From positions 7,401,615 through 7,465,614 of the forward strand of contig CAIIXF020000012.1 in NCBI GenBank assembly GCA_903813345.2: DNA of 64,000 nt, read 5' to 3'. The notes beneath the pieces are model-generated. The model saw only the letters and a program-made list of their open reading frames with translations. It did not search any database and was not told where the DNA came from. Below, piece after piece: positions 22,531 through 33,039 of this stretch. Positions within the stretch are counted from its first letter, which is position 1. Each line of letters opens with the position of its first letter. The DNA is from Owenia fusiformis (Eukaryota > Annelida > Polychaeta > Sabellida > Oweniidae). The position numbers and the translations under genes are program-made.

Positions 22531-24590
22531 CCTACTAGGGGGGGGGGGTCATATATGGGAGAAATGCTTTGGAAATCATGCATGGGAGTCATAACTATGT
22601 ACCATGCCCAAATTCTATGCTTTTTTGCTCTATTAAATTCTAAATTCCATTTAACATACTTTATTTCATTATGGCAATCAAATAAAATCAACAAAATAAC
22701 TATTGAAAACAAGGTCACTCAAAACAATAACATTGCAATAAAAGCCATTGTTTTTACATTCTATTATATTTTTATTACACAATTGGGCATTCAAAAACAT
22801 TCAAGGGCATATGTTGATAAGAAACAATGGGAATCAAAACATAAAACTAATATTTATTAAAGCTTTGTAGTTTTATTTATTTCTCAAGAGACTTTAATAT
22901 AACAAAAACAGATCGTTTCAATGTCAATTAATAACTTTCCTCTATTTGTTTAAGCAACATAAGGGATTAAATATAACAAACATCAAATGGACCTACTAGT
23001 TCTCTTTTATATTGAATTATAATACAATCAAAGAAGCATAATGATACAAAATTGTCCAATGTCTATTTCATGTCTATTTCTCTAAATGTTGATTAATCTA
23101 TCGTTTTCTGACATTTCCACACAATATAGCATGTTCACTTAATAAAAGGATCATTTGATTTATTCCTTACTTATTTTTTGACTTTTTTCATTTTTTGCAT
23201 TTCAAAACATCACCCTAGTTATTCTCTTCTTGTGATATGCATACTTAAAATATAATAATCATATGAAATGGTTAATCAACTGAATCGATTCAATTTGTCT
23301 GATAATCAATTCTATTGAGGTGAATACCTGTGCATCTTTCAAAAACTCATTCGCTACAAAGGACGTGATATGACGTCATAAAGCACATATGTTGACTTCT
23401 AAGGACGTGATATCACGTCCAAGCACAAACTCAATGTATTTTGGAATCTTGTAACCATGACAACTTATAAAATGGGACTTAAAAGCCTGTTCATTCTGAA
23501 AGAGTATATCATATATGCTTTAAAATGATATATAACACTATATATGTATGCCCATGTATACACTACATATATTATTTCAGAGGTACCATATAGGGCAATT
23601 TTCAAAAATTCGTCAGTATTTTAGTGCTTCTTGCCCCAGTATTGAATGAGTTAAGAAAGTTTTACAGGTATCCACCCAAAGCATATTACCTCGAGACCTT
23701 CAAATATATTACCTTGAGATATATTACCTTCAAATATATTACCTTGAGATATTACCTTCCAATTGAATAATCAGATGACCTATTTACATTTTATATATGT
23801 CATAAAACAAGTATTTTTTATTTTGGTAATTTCACCTATCCAGCAAAACATGCTGCAGATGGATTTTCGCAACAAAATGAAATAAACGATACATTATAAA
23901 ACAATAATGGGCTGTCATGACTACAGATTAAAATCTTGTCATGGTTTTGCCCAGTTGTTTTAGACCCAACTTGCATAATTATGTATAGCGTCTTGTTGCA
24001 CTTATGATGTGCAAAATAAAATATTATCAGCAACATATGCTTTCTTGTGCTATCATCTTTATGCAACGAGCAAGTACCTAACAGCAATCTGAGCGACTGA
24101 ATCATAAATATTCACTTATTCCAAATAAGTGTTTTTATGAACATAGCGTCTTGTCTATTATCACAGTCATTATTATAATTAGTGGGCGGAGCTTGGGAAT
24201 GTGAGTGGATCACATTCTTTATTTCTTAAAGCAGAGACATACACGGCAGAACACTTCAAATATATTTTCTGTGTTAATATAAGTTTATGAAATAATACTA
24301 TCAATACTATACTAGTGTTCATACTTTATCAGTTTATATTGCTATATATGTGTCATACTTTGGTTGTCTAGAACATTCATGCATATTATCACTCTTTAAC
24401 CCCAGAGTCCATGAGTGAAATTGAACTCAAAATCTATGAGCGTTTAAAATTAAATAAGCAAACATGTACATAAAGGAATTCCTTTCAAGTTACACTGTTC
24501 AGCATCCACTTTTTTTACATTTGCATTTGTCGTGGTTTTTGCGCAATGAAAAGAAGTCAAATGAGTTTTCTCAACGTCATATAAAAAAGC
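22531..24590. other. AT-rich intergenic DNA
   Basis: A perfect 18-bp palindrome, ggacgtgatatcacgtcc, lies at 23403-23420, with a near copy (ggacgtgatatgacgtca) at 23361-23378. Direct 'ttaccttgagatat' repeats occur at 23710-23760. No gene was recognised; small open frames are short and featureless. Confidence 0.4.
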
Positions 24591-24599
24591 ATTTATTTT

Positions 24600-24720
24600 A
24601 ATCTCTATTCTCTATTTATCATTTTCTATGTTATACAAGAGGAAAGCACTTTTATATTTATATTATTCTTTCTATATCATTTTCTATGTTATATAAGAAA
24701 GCACTTTCTTTTTTATTTCA
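24600..24720. repeat. Degenerate minisatellite units 3' of SDR copy 1
   Basis: Two or three weak versions of the SDR-array minisatellite are visible ('cattttctatgttatacaag' and 'ctatgttataagaaagcac'-like words). They lie immediately 3' of the extra SDR tail at 24725-24830, the same relation seen at the other SDR genes. Confidence 0.5.
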
Positions 24721-24724
24721 CTTT

Positions 24725-24830
24725 CTAATTGCACTTAGCTGCATTAGTCATTGTTTCTGCATCCATTCCTAGCAATGAATGCCCCCCATCCACAATAATA
24801 ATTTCACCCTGCATTGATGCAGTTGATGAT
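24725..24830 (-). pseudogene. Tandem duplicate of the last 104 bp of SDR copy 1
   Basis: The last ~34 codons, the stop and nothing else of SDR copy 1 are repeated directly after its own stop codon. As read, the duplicate is identical to 24831-24934, with two extra bases at the joint. It has no start and cannot make a protein by itself; read-through of the stop would be needed. It shows the first step of the tail amplification seen near 39 and 43 kb. Confidence 0.9.
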
Positions 24831-25643
24831 CTAATTGCACTTAGCTGCATTAGTCATTGTTTCTGCATCCATTCCTAGCAATGAATGCCCCCCATCCACA
24901 ATAATAATTTCACCCTGCATTGATGCAGTTGATGCTAAAAACACCACAGCTTTTGCAATATCATCCACAGGGACCAACTGCCTTAGAGGGATCGCCTTTG
25001 CTGCTCCATCCAATAGCTCTCTCAGTTCTTGGTCAGTTGAGACAATGCCAACATTTAAAAGGATTTTAGTATCCACATAACCAGGGACAATACTATTGAT
25101 TCTTACTTTATCACGGCTGAATTCAAGAGCTCCACATTTAGTGAACACATCCAGTGCTGCTTTCGACATTCCATATAATGGGACAAAGCTATTAGGCCGA
25201 ACACTTGCTGTGCTTGAAATATTCACAATATTTCCAAGTGTTTTTTTCAGTTCAGCATAACAAAGCTGGGTCATTCGGAAAGGAACTTTCAAGTTGATAT
25301 TCAAGTTATAATCAAGATCATCCATTGTTCCATCTAAAAGTGACACAGCTTTATTTGGACCTCCAGCATTATTCACAAGAACATCAATTCTGGAGAACTC
25401 ATCAACTGCTTTCTCAACTAAAGATTTCATTGTATCTTCTTTGAGAATATCACCTTGAACAATAGGAAATTTTGCATCTGGTTGACCAACAGTACGGCAT
25501 TCATGTTGTGTTGCTCTTAACGCCATTCCATCACGACCATGAATAACAATGTTAGCTCCAAGTTTAGCAAATTTTAAAGCAATTGCTTTCCCAATACCTT
25601 GACTCGAACCTGTAACTATTACTGCTTTCCTCAAAAATTCCAT
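24831..25643 (-). CDS. Classical SDR oxidoreductase, copy 1
   Basis: A 270-residue single-exon NAD(P)-dependent dehydrogenase/reductase. Seen: Rossmann TGSSQGIG (11-18), NNAG (91-94), Ser144, YGMSK (Tyr157, Lys161) and VDGG (249-252), the full catalytic set of classical SDRs; the length is typical. No signal peptide or membrane segment, so it is probably soluble. It stands at the 3' end of the array. Residues about 48-58 (ECRTVGQPDA) and VPGYVDTK match divergent copy 9 rather than neighbouring copies, suggesting gene conversion or an intermediate type. The ATG follows a CCAAT motif and a CACGTG E-box (25687-25692). Substrate unknown; FabG-like and sugar or steroid dehydrogenases share these motifs. 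Confidence 0.93.
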   Translation of the reverse strand: MEFLRKAVIVTGSSQGIGKAIALKFAKLGANIVIHGRDGMALRATQHECRTVGQPDAKFPIVQGDILKEDTMKSLVEKAVDEFSRIDVLVNNAGGPNKAVSLLDGTMDDLDYNLNINLKVPFRMTQLCYAELKKTLGNIVNISSTASVRPNSFVPLYGMSKAALDVFTKCGALEFSRDKVRINSIVPGYVDTKILLNVGIVSTDQELRELLDGAAKAIPLRQLVPVDDIAKAVVFLASTASMQGEIIIVDGGHSLLGMDAETMTNAAKCN

Positions 25644-25880
25644 CTTTAATTAGTTTTCTTATTGGTTTGAAGGTCTACTCTCAATACACGTGGTGAACTC
25701 ATGGACTCATAACAGTTATCAGCTTTATTTTAAAATATTTGTGCTGAAGGTTGATCCTAATATAACTCTCAAGGTTGAAGTAAAACAAACTGTTATAAAC
25801 AGACTCAGGTCGAGGCAACCCCTGTTATATCTAAGTGATTTGACATGCTTCTGTTTCTGAACCTTATAACAATTACTCTT
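25644..25880 (-). promoter_or_regulatory. Conserved upstream block of SDR copy 1
   Basis: About 235 bp shared with the blocks upstream of copies 2, 3, 4, 5 and 7. On the minus strand it carries AACCAAT about 20 bp before the ATG, a CACGTG E-box about 44 bp before it, and a TTTATAAC motif farther up. Conservation across copies is seen; promoter function is inferred. Confidence 0.45.
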
Positions 25881-26125
25881 AAACATTTTGTTCTCCATGT
25901 TATATAAGAAAGCATTTTTCTTTGAAATTATTTTTAAATATTGTTCTCCATGTTATATAAGAAAGCATTTTCCTTTGAAATTATTATCTAAATATTGTTC
26001 TCCATGTTATATAAGAAAGCATTTTCCTTTTATATTATTATCTAAATATTGTTCTCCATGTTATGTAAGAAAGCACTTTCCTTTTTGTATTTTTATCTAT
26101 AGTATATCTTTTATATCATCAAAAT
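25881..26125. repeat. 54-bp minisatellite, about 4 units
   Basis: The unit core is 'gttctccatgttatataaga' followed by 'aagcattttcctttgaaatt'. The last unit, next to SDR copy 2, is a variant with 'atgtaagaaagcactttcc', as in every array of the family. Confidence 0.9.
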
Positions 26126-26134
26126 TATCACTTT

Positions 26135-26676
26135 CTAATTGCATTTTGCTGCATTAGTCATTGTTTCTAAATCCATTCCTAGCAATGAATGCCCCCCATC
26201 CACAATAATAATTTCACCCTGCATTGAGCCAGTTGATGCTAAAAACACCACTGCTTTTGCAATATCATCCACAGGGACCAACTGCCTTAGAGGAATTGCC
26301 TTTGCTGCTCCATCCAATAGCTCTCTCAGTTCTTGGTCGGTTGAGACGATGCCAACATTTTGAAAGATCTTAGTATCCACATTACCAGGGACAACAGAAT
26401 TGATTCTGACTTTATCACGGCTGAATTCAAGAGCTCCGTATTTAGTGAACATATTCAGTGCTGCTTTCGACACTCCATAGAATAGGACAAGGCTTTTAGG
26501 CCGTATACTTGCTGAGCTAGAAATATTCACAATATTTCCAAGTGTTTTTTTCAGTTCAGCATAACAAAGTTGGGTCATGCGGAAAGGAACTTTCAAGTTG
26601 AAATTCAAGTTATAATCAAGATCTTCCATTGTTCCATCTAAAAGTGACGCAGCTTTATTTGGACCTCCAGCATTAT
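26135..26676 (-). pseudogene. SDR copy 2, C-terminal two thirds (gene split by an insertion)
   Basis: It encodes residues from about 91 (NNAGG) to the terminal NAAKCN and stop, with Tyr157/Lys161 present. At 26676 homology to the other copies ends exactly and the DIRS-order element starts. The missing N-terminal third is found at 31689-31959 in the same orientation. The two parts total 813 bp, the exact length of an intact copy, so nothing was lost from the host gene. Without removal of the 5-kb insert the locus cannot encode the enzyme. Confidence 0.93.
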
Positions 26677-26884
26677 TTTTAACTTATTTTAATAAGTTTA
26701 GTTTATGGATAACGAAATAAACCACGCCTGCCTAACCTTATATAAAGTTTGGCGTGACTTGTTTGACATGTTGTGGTTGCACACGGATGCACACGTATTA
26801 CTAGAGCTATATTTGTAAAGTTCTTTCTTCTTTCAAATGTAACCAAGCTGAATACACGTTGGTCTACATTTGTAATTCAAGTAT
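26677..26884 (+). repeat. DIRS element repeat A1
   Basis: 208 bp beginning TTTTAACTTATTTTAATAAG. I see no difference from A2. It forms the outer left end of the element and abuts the SDR sequence directly. Confidence 0.9.
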
Positions 26885-27588
26885 TATCACTTATAAATAA
26901 ATAGAAGTCATAGAAATACTATGCCTAACAAACAAATAGCAGACGAGTCCGTGAAGATGCTGGGATATAGGTTTCTCTCACGTTTAACAAAAACGACGTT
27001 GTTGAACAAATTCGGGACGATGGTAATGATATTACCGCTCATAGCACATCAGTTGGAAATGAAGAACCTCGAGAAACGAATGTCGCGCTTGCTTCTAAGA
27101 CTTATGATGAAGCGGCTGATATCACGGCATAACCTAGTACACGTCATCACAGAACATACCTCAGAACCAAGGAGCTACTGTTTGGGGCTATAATAATACT
27201 AACCATGACACCAAGTCACCACGTGAGAAACTATGACAGGTCCTCCAACAAAGATATAACTTATAACTCAGGTAATGTCATTCTAGCATGTTGACAATAT
27301 TTACGTAGTATCGTTCAAACATGGTCTACATACGCCATACTCAATGTTACATTTTACTATACTTACATGTATGTTCTAAAGTGTAGATATTCACGGATTT
27401 TCAGAATTTGCATTTGATCCCCGTATAAGATGAGTCTATTTGAATAGTATACGGGTATCTATTATAAATAATTGTGAAGATCATGATCAAGATGCGATAC
27501 TTATAACTAAGTACTCATATTCAGATACACACAACCAGCAGCTTATGCTTATAAGGGAGTCTTTCAGTTATAAGTGCATCCATTTGAA

Positions 27589-27664
27589 TACCCTTTACAT
27601 TCGTTCGACTTCACTTCTTGAAAGAGATCTTCCTAGTTTATAACTAGACTCTGCGCGCAGGGTA
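27589..27664 (-). mobile_element. 76-bp relative of the 370-bp 9-bp-duplication element, inside the DIRS element
   Basis: It begins TACCCTTTACATTCGTTCGA and ends actctgcgcgcagggta, matching the two ends of the element at 16610-16979 in reverse orientation with the interior deleted. Flanking 9-mers ccatttgaa and ccatttgga (27580-27588, 27665-27673) form a near-perfect target duplication. It shows that the family was active after this DIRS lineage formed. Confidence 0.75.
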
Positions 27665-28940
27665 CCATTTGGAGCCAGTTTCCAAAGCACTCCGATGAAC
27701 GATTGATTGCATTAAAGGGACAACAAGGCCTGTAGAGAGAAACCTTTTCTTTACTTATTGAGCTAGCAGGGCAACGTTTGGCTTAACATTTCAATTGGGA
27801 TACCTATTTTCGTAAATTTATTGATAAGCTATCATTTTCAGCATTAGGGAGAGTAACTTCAGTTCAGGGCTTCTATAAAAGAAGTCCCACCTATAGATTT
27901 TAACATCTACCATGTTTTCAAGAGGGAAATCAGCTAAAATAATGTTCATCCAGGGTTTTCCTTGGGGATTATGAAAGTATAAGTTAGTCTTCATGAAATA
28001 TCCAAACTGGAATATCTTTTAGTCTGGTCCTTGATCGGTCAGCATTAATTGTTGCACCTTTAATTTTTTATCGTATCTATAAAAAATTAGCTTCTTCATG
28101 GCACGTAAAAACAGCTCTTACGATCTACAAGTCACATTGTTTATACTTTCTAACTTGCGATTTTCAGAGGTTAATTGTTTGTAAGATTTGTATACTGCTT
28201 GGTGATTTATGTTACAGAATTCCTCAAGACAATCCTCGGAAGTCCACCGGATAGCTGCTGGCGTGATATTCATCTACGTATTCACAACATTGGACATTTC
28301 AACTATATTAAATCCCCACATGCTTCTCTTCATTGGACTTACTCAGTGCGCATGGGGTCTGAGTTGACCCCCCTACTTTTTCTGTAATACACTACAGTTT
28401 TTAACAGGGTTAGGTCACCGGATTAGAAGCATTTGCGCAATGGCACCTTTGCACAAGAATAGTTCAAAGGATTCGACCCTTCTATTAACTCTGCCTCTCT
28501 GGCGTTTCGATGAAATCCCATCCCATCAACATAAAGCAGGCAGATTATAGTTTATCAGTGGCTACAAAAGCAACATAAACCACCAGTGGACACCCTTAGA
28601 AAGGATTCTTCGACCCTTATGCAACCATTATTGTGAAAACAGCACATACCCTCGCCTTCCTCCGAGTTTCACTAGTTCGACTCAAACGAACTATAAGGGT
28701 CTACGGGTGAAAGTCATTGCACCTGTCTGGTAAAACAAGCTTAATGAACTATCCACTTCTCTTCTTCGAAGACAGATCCATAAAACATTAACATAATTTG
28801 GCCAGAAAACGAATTGAACCATCAACAGCCGAGAGCTATTTCATTGTTACGAAAGACTGGACATATATTCCGCACACGTTTTACTAACAATCTCAGCATA
28901 TATAGGCATTGACCATCATTAATATAAGGGGATTTTCCTC

Positions 28941-28997
28941 CGTACCGGTCTAAGTATACAAGCTGCTACCGCACGAATAGGGGACCATCTCATTAAA
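28941..28997 (+). other. Tyrosine-recombinase-like motif within the DIRS fossil
   Basis: Nineteen open codons read RTGLSIQAATARIGDHLIK. DIRS-order recombinases have an 'HSFRxGAAT..A..G..D.LIK..GRW' box, and the arginine, glycine, A-T-A and D-H-L-I-K positions correspond. Assignment is by motif memory; the flanking frame is decayed. Confidence 0.5.
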
Positions 28998-30329
28998 AAT
29001 TCGTTCCAAGGTCTAGAGCCAGACATAGCGAAAGACCCAATCATCGGGTAGAAATAGTCTGACGTTAACACAGAGGATTAATGATCTCTCTGAGAGTGGA
29101 GTAAGCAAGGCCAGGGCAACGGTGTATCAATCTGAATTTAACTCGTATACGTTATTTTTTAATGCAAAACAATAGTAGCCATACAAAAACAATATTCCAT
29201 GTTTCAGCGAAAAACTACTTCTTTTTATTTTGTTGCACATTGCAATAGCGTATTAATATCTCATTTCTACAATTAAAACATATCTTTGTGGGATAAGGAA
29301 TTGATACGTCCATTGTTCTGATTTTTCTTTATCGAGGGAAGGATATGTATAGACTTGCTTTATACAAGCATATTAGTCACTGTCAATTAAGAAGAATGAG
29401 AAACCATCGTCAAAACAACTTTTACCGACATCAACGTATTTCCCAAATATTGAGGCACGGATTATTTGACTCTTACACGGAGTTGTTGAAAGAAACGGCA
29501 TGTAATTTAGCGAGTTTGTATTTCTTCAAGTGTAGTGAATTTACAATTAATTCATCATCTAGACACAACAGTCACATTCCTCTGTTAATTGATTGTGTGT
29601 TAGTAGTAATTAACTTATTTGCCTAAAAAACCGACCCTTTTGGAAACGGAGTTGTTGATAACTTTAATATGAATATCAAACAGATGCAGCTATTTGCCCG
29701 TTACCGTGTCAGTGAAATACAAAGCCAGCCGAGTGAAACGCTTCCCCAATATTGTGTAAAAAGTCACTTCCACATTACAAAAGGAGTACAGCCTTTATCA
29801 CGGGACCGTTTCATCTCATACTTTATATACCACCTTTCCTATTTGTGATATGTTTCAACAATTATAGTGGTCATTTAGTCAGATCAGAATCGGTACAAGC
29901 ACGGAATGCGCATCGGCTCGCCTCAAGGACCATCTTATAAAAACACTTTGTCGGTGGTCTTTCGACACCTACAGGCGGTACATCCGAACTCTTGCAAATG
30001 TTACTTAAGATGCTCAAAAATGGACTAAGTCACGCAAGGCTGTGTAAATGTGCATTGTATATAATATAATATACCACTTTTGACATTTGACTGAAATCAT
30101 CAGCGTGAATAATTTTAAATTTATTTTAATATCCTTAACGTGAATGTTTATCTAGTGTAGCTTGATTATTCCCAGATTGAAAATAGCAATTATTCCGGAC
30201 AATTATTTTATAATGTTTTATTACCTACTTACAAACCAAATATAAACCAACTTCTATTACAATTGGGGTTCCCATATGCTTCACTAATTTCACTTTTCCC
30301 AGTGAAATATCTGCTTCGCACATGGGTTG

Positions 30330-30868
30330 GCAATTATTCGTTTCAACTCATTCTTCCCTAACTGCAATTCATTACATTTTAATGATAGTGCAGCTGCTTC
30401 AAGATAAACCAGTTCATAGTATTCGATTATGTAAATATATATCGCTTTCTATGTACATAATTGTCTCCAATTTCAAACAATCATGTTCGCAACGCGACTT
30501 ATCTAGCTGATAAGACAGGTACACTCTACGGTTTACCGTCATGATTGTTTGAAAGTGAATTAGGTTTACTTGGGCTGTTTCCCGACAATCACGGTCCCGC
30601 AGGGCCACAGTTCTGCAGAGCTGGCTGGAGGACCCCGCGCATGGTCTCAACTCTAGCACCGATTGTCTCCTAAGTTAATACCACTTAATGACTTATGCAT
30701 ATACGCAATTGCGTCACAACGGTGACTTCGCTATCATTTTTCAATGAACATTCTTTTGAGGCATAGGGAATAAAGCCAATTAATAGTTGATTGTATATAT
30801 TTGGATGCAGAATTAAATATATTCATATGTTCTTGTTTCTAATTGATTGTTTTGTTGTTAGACATAAA
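30330..30868 (+). repeat. DIRS element repeat B1
   Basis: 539 bp ending 'gttgttagacataaa'. It joins A2 directly, so the B1-A2 joint represents the circular junction of the element, as in other split-repeat DIRS elements. Confidence 0.9.
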
Positions 30869-31076
30869 TTTTAACTTATTTTAATAAGTTTAGTTTATGG
30901 ATAACGAAATAAACCACGCCTGCCTAACCTTATATAAAGTTTGGCGTGACTTGTTTGACATGTTGTGGTTGCACACGGATGCACACGTATTACTAGAGCT
31001 ATATTTGTAAAGTTCTTTCTTCTTTCAAATGTAACCAAGCTGAATACACGTTGGTCTACATTTGTAATTCAAGTAT
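30869..31076 (+). repeat. DIRS element repeat A2
   Basis: 208 bp, same as A1. A 73-bp piece (31077-31149, 'ccaccgccatccccatcctc...') separates it from B2. Confidence 0.9.
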
Positions 31077-31149
31077 CCACCGCCATCCCCATCCTCATCA
31101 CCTTCATTGAATTTTGCTAGAACGTTTTGGCATAGTTTGTTTTCAAGTT

Positions 31150-31688
31150 GCAATTATTCGTTTCAACTCATTCTTCCCCAACTGCAATTCATTACATTTT
31201 AATGATAGTGCAGCTGCTTCAAGATAAACCAGTTCATAGTATTCGATTATGTAAATATATATCGCTTTCTATGTACATAATTGTCTCCTATTTCAAACAA
31301 TCATGTTCGCAACGCGACTTATCTAGCTGATAAGACAGGTACACTCTACGGTTTACCGTCATGATTGTTTGAAAGTGAATTAGGTTTACTTGGGCTGTTT
31401 CCCGACAATCACGGTCCCGCAGGGCCACAGTTCCGCAGAGCTGGCTGGAGGACCCCGCGCATGGTCTCAACTCTAGCACCGATTGTCTCCTAAGTTAATA
31501 CCACTTAATGACTTATGCATATACGCAATTGCGTCACAACGGTGACTTCGCTATCATTTTTCAATGAACATTCTTTTGAGGCATAGGGAATAAAGCCAAT
31601 TAATAGTTGATTGTATATATTTGGATGCAGAATTAAATATATTCATATGTTCTTGTTTCTAATTGATTGTTTTGTTGTTAGACATAAA
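31150..31688 (+). repeat. DIRS element repeat B2
   Basis: 539 bp, nearly identical to B1 (about three differences as read). It forms the right end of the element and abuts the N-terminal part of SDR copy 2. Confidence 0.9.
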
Positions 31689-31959
31689 TCACGAGAACAT
31701 CAATTCCGGAGAACTCATCAACTGCTTTTTCAACTAAAGATTTCATTGTTTCTTCTTTGAGAATATCACCTTGAACAATAGGAAATTTTGCATCTGAATG
31801 ACCAATAGAATGGCATTCATGTTGTGTTGCTTTTAACGCCATTCCATCACGACCATGAATAACAACGTTAGCTCCGAGTTTAGCAAATTTTAAAGCAATT
31901 GCTTTCCCAATACCTTGACTCGAACCTGTAACTATTACTGCTTTTCTCAAAAATTCCAT
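31689..31959 (-). pseudogene. SDR copy 2, N-terminal third (other side of the insertion)
   Basis: It encodes residues 1 to about 90 with TGSSQGIG (11-18) and ends at IDVLV, where the element begins. Start codon and upstream block are intact, so the locus may still be transcribed into the element. It differs from neighbours by EFSGID (others EFSRID) and KEETMK. Confidence 0.93.
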
Positions 31960-32195
31960 CCTTAATAAGTTTTCTTATTGGTTCGAAGGTCTACTCTCAA
32001 TACAATGGTGAACTCAAGGCCTCATAACAGTCATCAGCTTTACTTTAAAATGTATGTGCTGAAGGTTAATCCTAATGTAACTCTCAAGGTTGAAGTGAAA
32101 CAAACTGTTATAAACAGACTCAGGCCGAGGAAACCCCTGTTATACCTAAGTAATTTGACATGCTTCTGTTTCTGAACCTTATAACAATTACTCTT
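31960..32195 (-). promoter_or_regulatory. Upstream block of split SDR copy 2
   Basis: The block is nearly the same as that of copy 3, but the E-box is lost (caatacaatggtg where others have caatacacgtggtg). The CCAAT-type motif near the ATG remains. Confidence 0.4.
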
Positions 32196-33030
32196 AAACA
32201 TTTTGTTCTCCATGTTATATAAGAAAGCATTTTCTTTTTATATTATTATCTAAATATTGTTCTCCATGTTATATAAGAAAGCATTTTCCTTTGAAATTAT
32301 TCTCTTAATATTGTTCTCCATGTTATATAAGAAAGCATTTTTCTTTGAAATTATTTTTAAATATTGTTCTCCATGTTATATAAGAAAGCATTTTCCTTTT
32401 ATATTATTATCTAAATATTGTTCTCCATGTTATATAAGAAAGCATTTTCCTTTGAAATTATTCTCTTAATATTGTTCTCCATGTTATATAAGAAAGCATT
32501 TTTCTTTGAAATTATTTTTAAATATTGTTCTCCATGTTATATAAGAAAGCATTTTCCTTTTATATTATTATCTAAATATTGTTCTCCATGTTATATAAGA
32601 AAGCATTTTCCTTTTATATTATTATCTAAATATTGTTCTCCATGTTATATAAGAAAGCATTTCCCTTTGAAATTATTCTCTTAATATTGTTCTCCATGTT
32701 ATATAAGAAAGCATTTTTCTTTGAAATTATTTTTAAATATTGTTCTCCATGTTATATAAGAAAGCATTTTCCTTTTATATTATTATCTAAATATTGTTCT
32801 CCATGTTATATAAGAAAGCATTTTCTTTTGAAATTATTCTCTAAATATTGTTCTCCATGTTATATAAGAAAGCATTTTCCTTTTATATTATTATCTAAAT
32901 ATTGTTCTCCATGTTATATAAGAACGCATTTTCCTTTTATATTATTATCTAAATATTGTTCTCCATGTTATGTAAGAAAGCACTTTCCTTTTTGTATTTT
33001 TCTCTATATATCTTTTTATATCATCAAAAT
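32196..33030. repeat. 54-bp minisatellite, about 15 units, with a higher-order repeat
   Basis: The longest array of the family. Three unit variants (tails 'tgaaattattctcttaata', 'tgaaattatttttaaata', 'ttatattattatctaaata') recur in fixed order, giving a ~161-bp higher-order unit seen from 32257 and 32418 and, with one extra unit, from 32633. The array has therefore expanded by multi-unit steps. Open frames on both strands are by-products of a unit length divisible by three. Confidence 0.9.
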
Positions 33031-33039
33031 TATCACTTT

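Larger units (their letters stand above)
26677..31688 (+). mobile_element. DIRS-order retroelement (Ngaro/PAT-like), inserted in SDR copy 2; broken
   Basis: About 5.0 kb, organised as A1 (26677-26884), interior, B1 (30330-30868), A2 (30869-31076), 73 bp, B2 (31150-31688). This split direct repeat layout is diagnostic of PAT/Ngaro-type DIRS elements. The insertion is precise, with no target duplication and no target loss, as expected of tyrosine recombinase integration. A recombinase-like motif (RTG...ARIGDHLIK) is seen at 28941-28997 on the + strand. The interior is otherwise heavily broken; gag and reverse transcriptase are not securely recognised. A1/A2 look identical and B1/B2 differ at about three positions as read, so insertion is recent. 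Confidence 0.85.

Noticed and set aside
24835-25080. Plus-strand open frame opposite the SDR C-terminus, repeated at every SDR copy (MHLAALVIVS...)
   Set aside because: It is the antisense shadow of the conserved SDR coding sequence; no start context or family of its own.
30869-31688. A2-B2 as a second, internally deleted tandem DIRS copy
   Set aside because: Possible, but A1-interior-B1-A2-B2 is the normal terminal layout of PAT/Ngaro elements, so one element explains it more simply.
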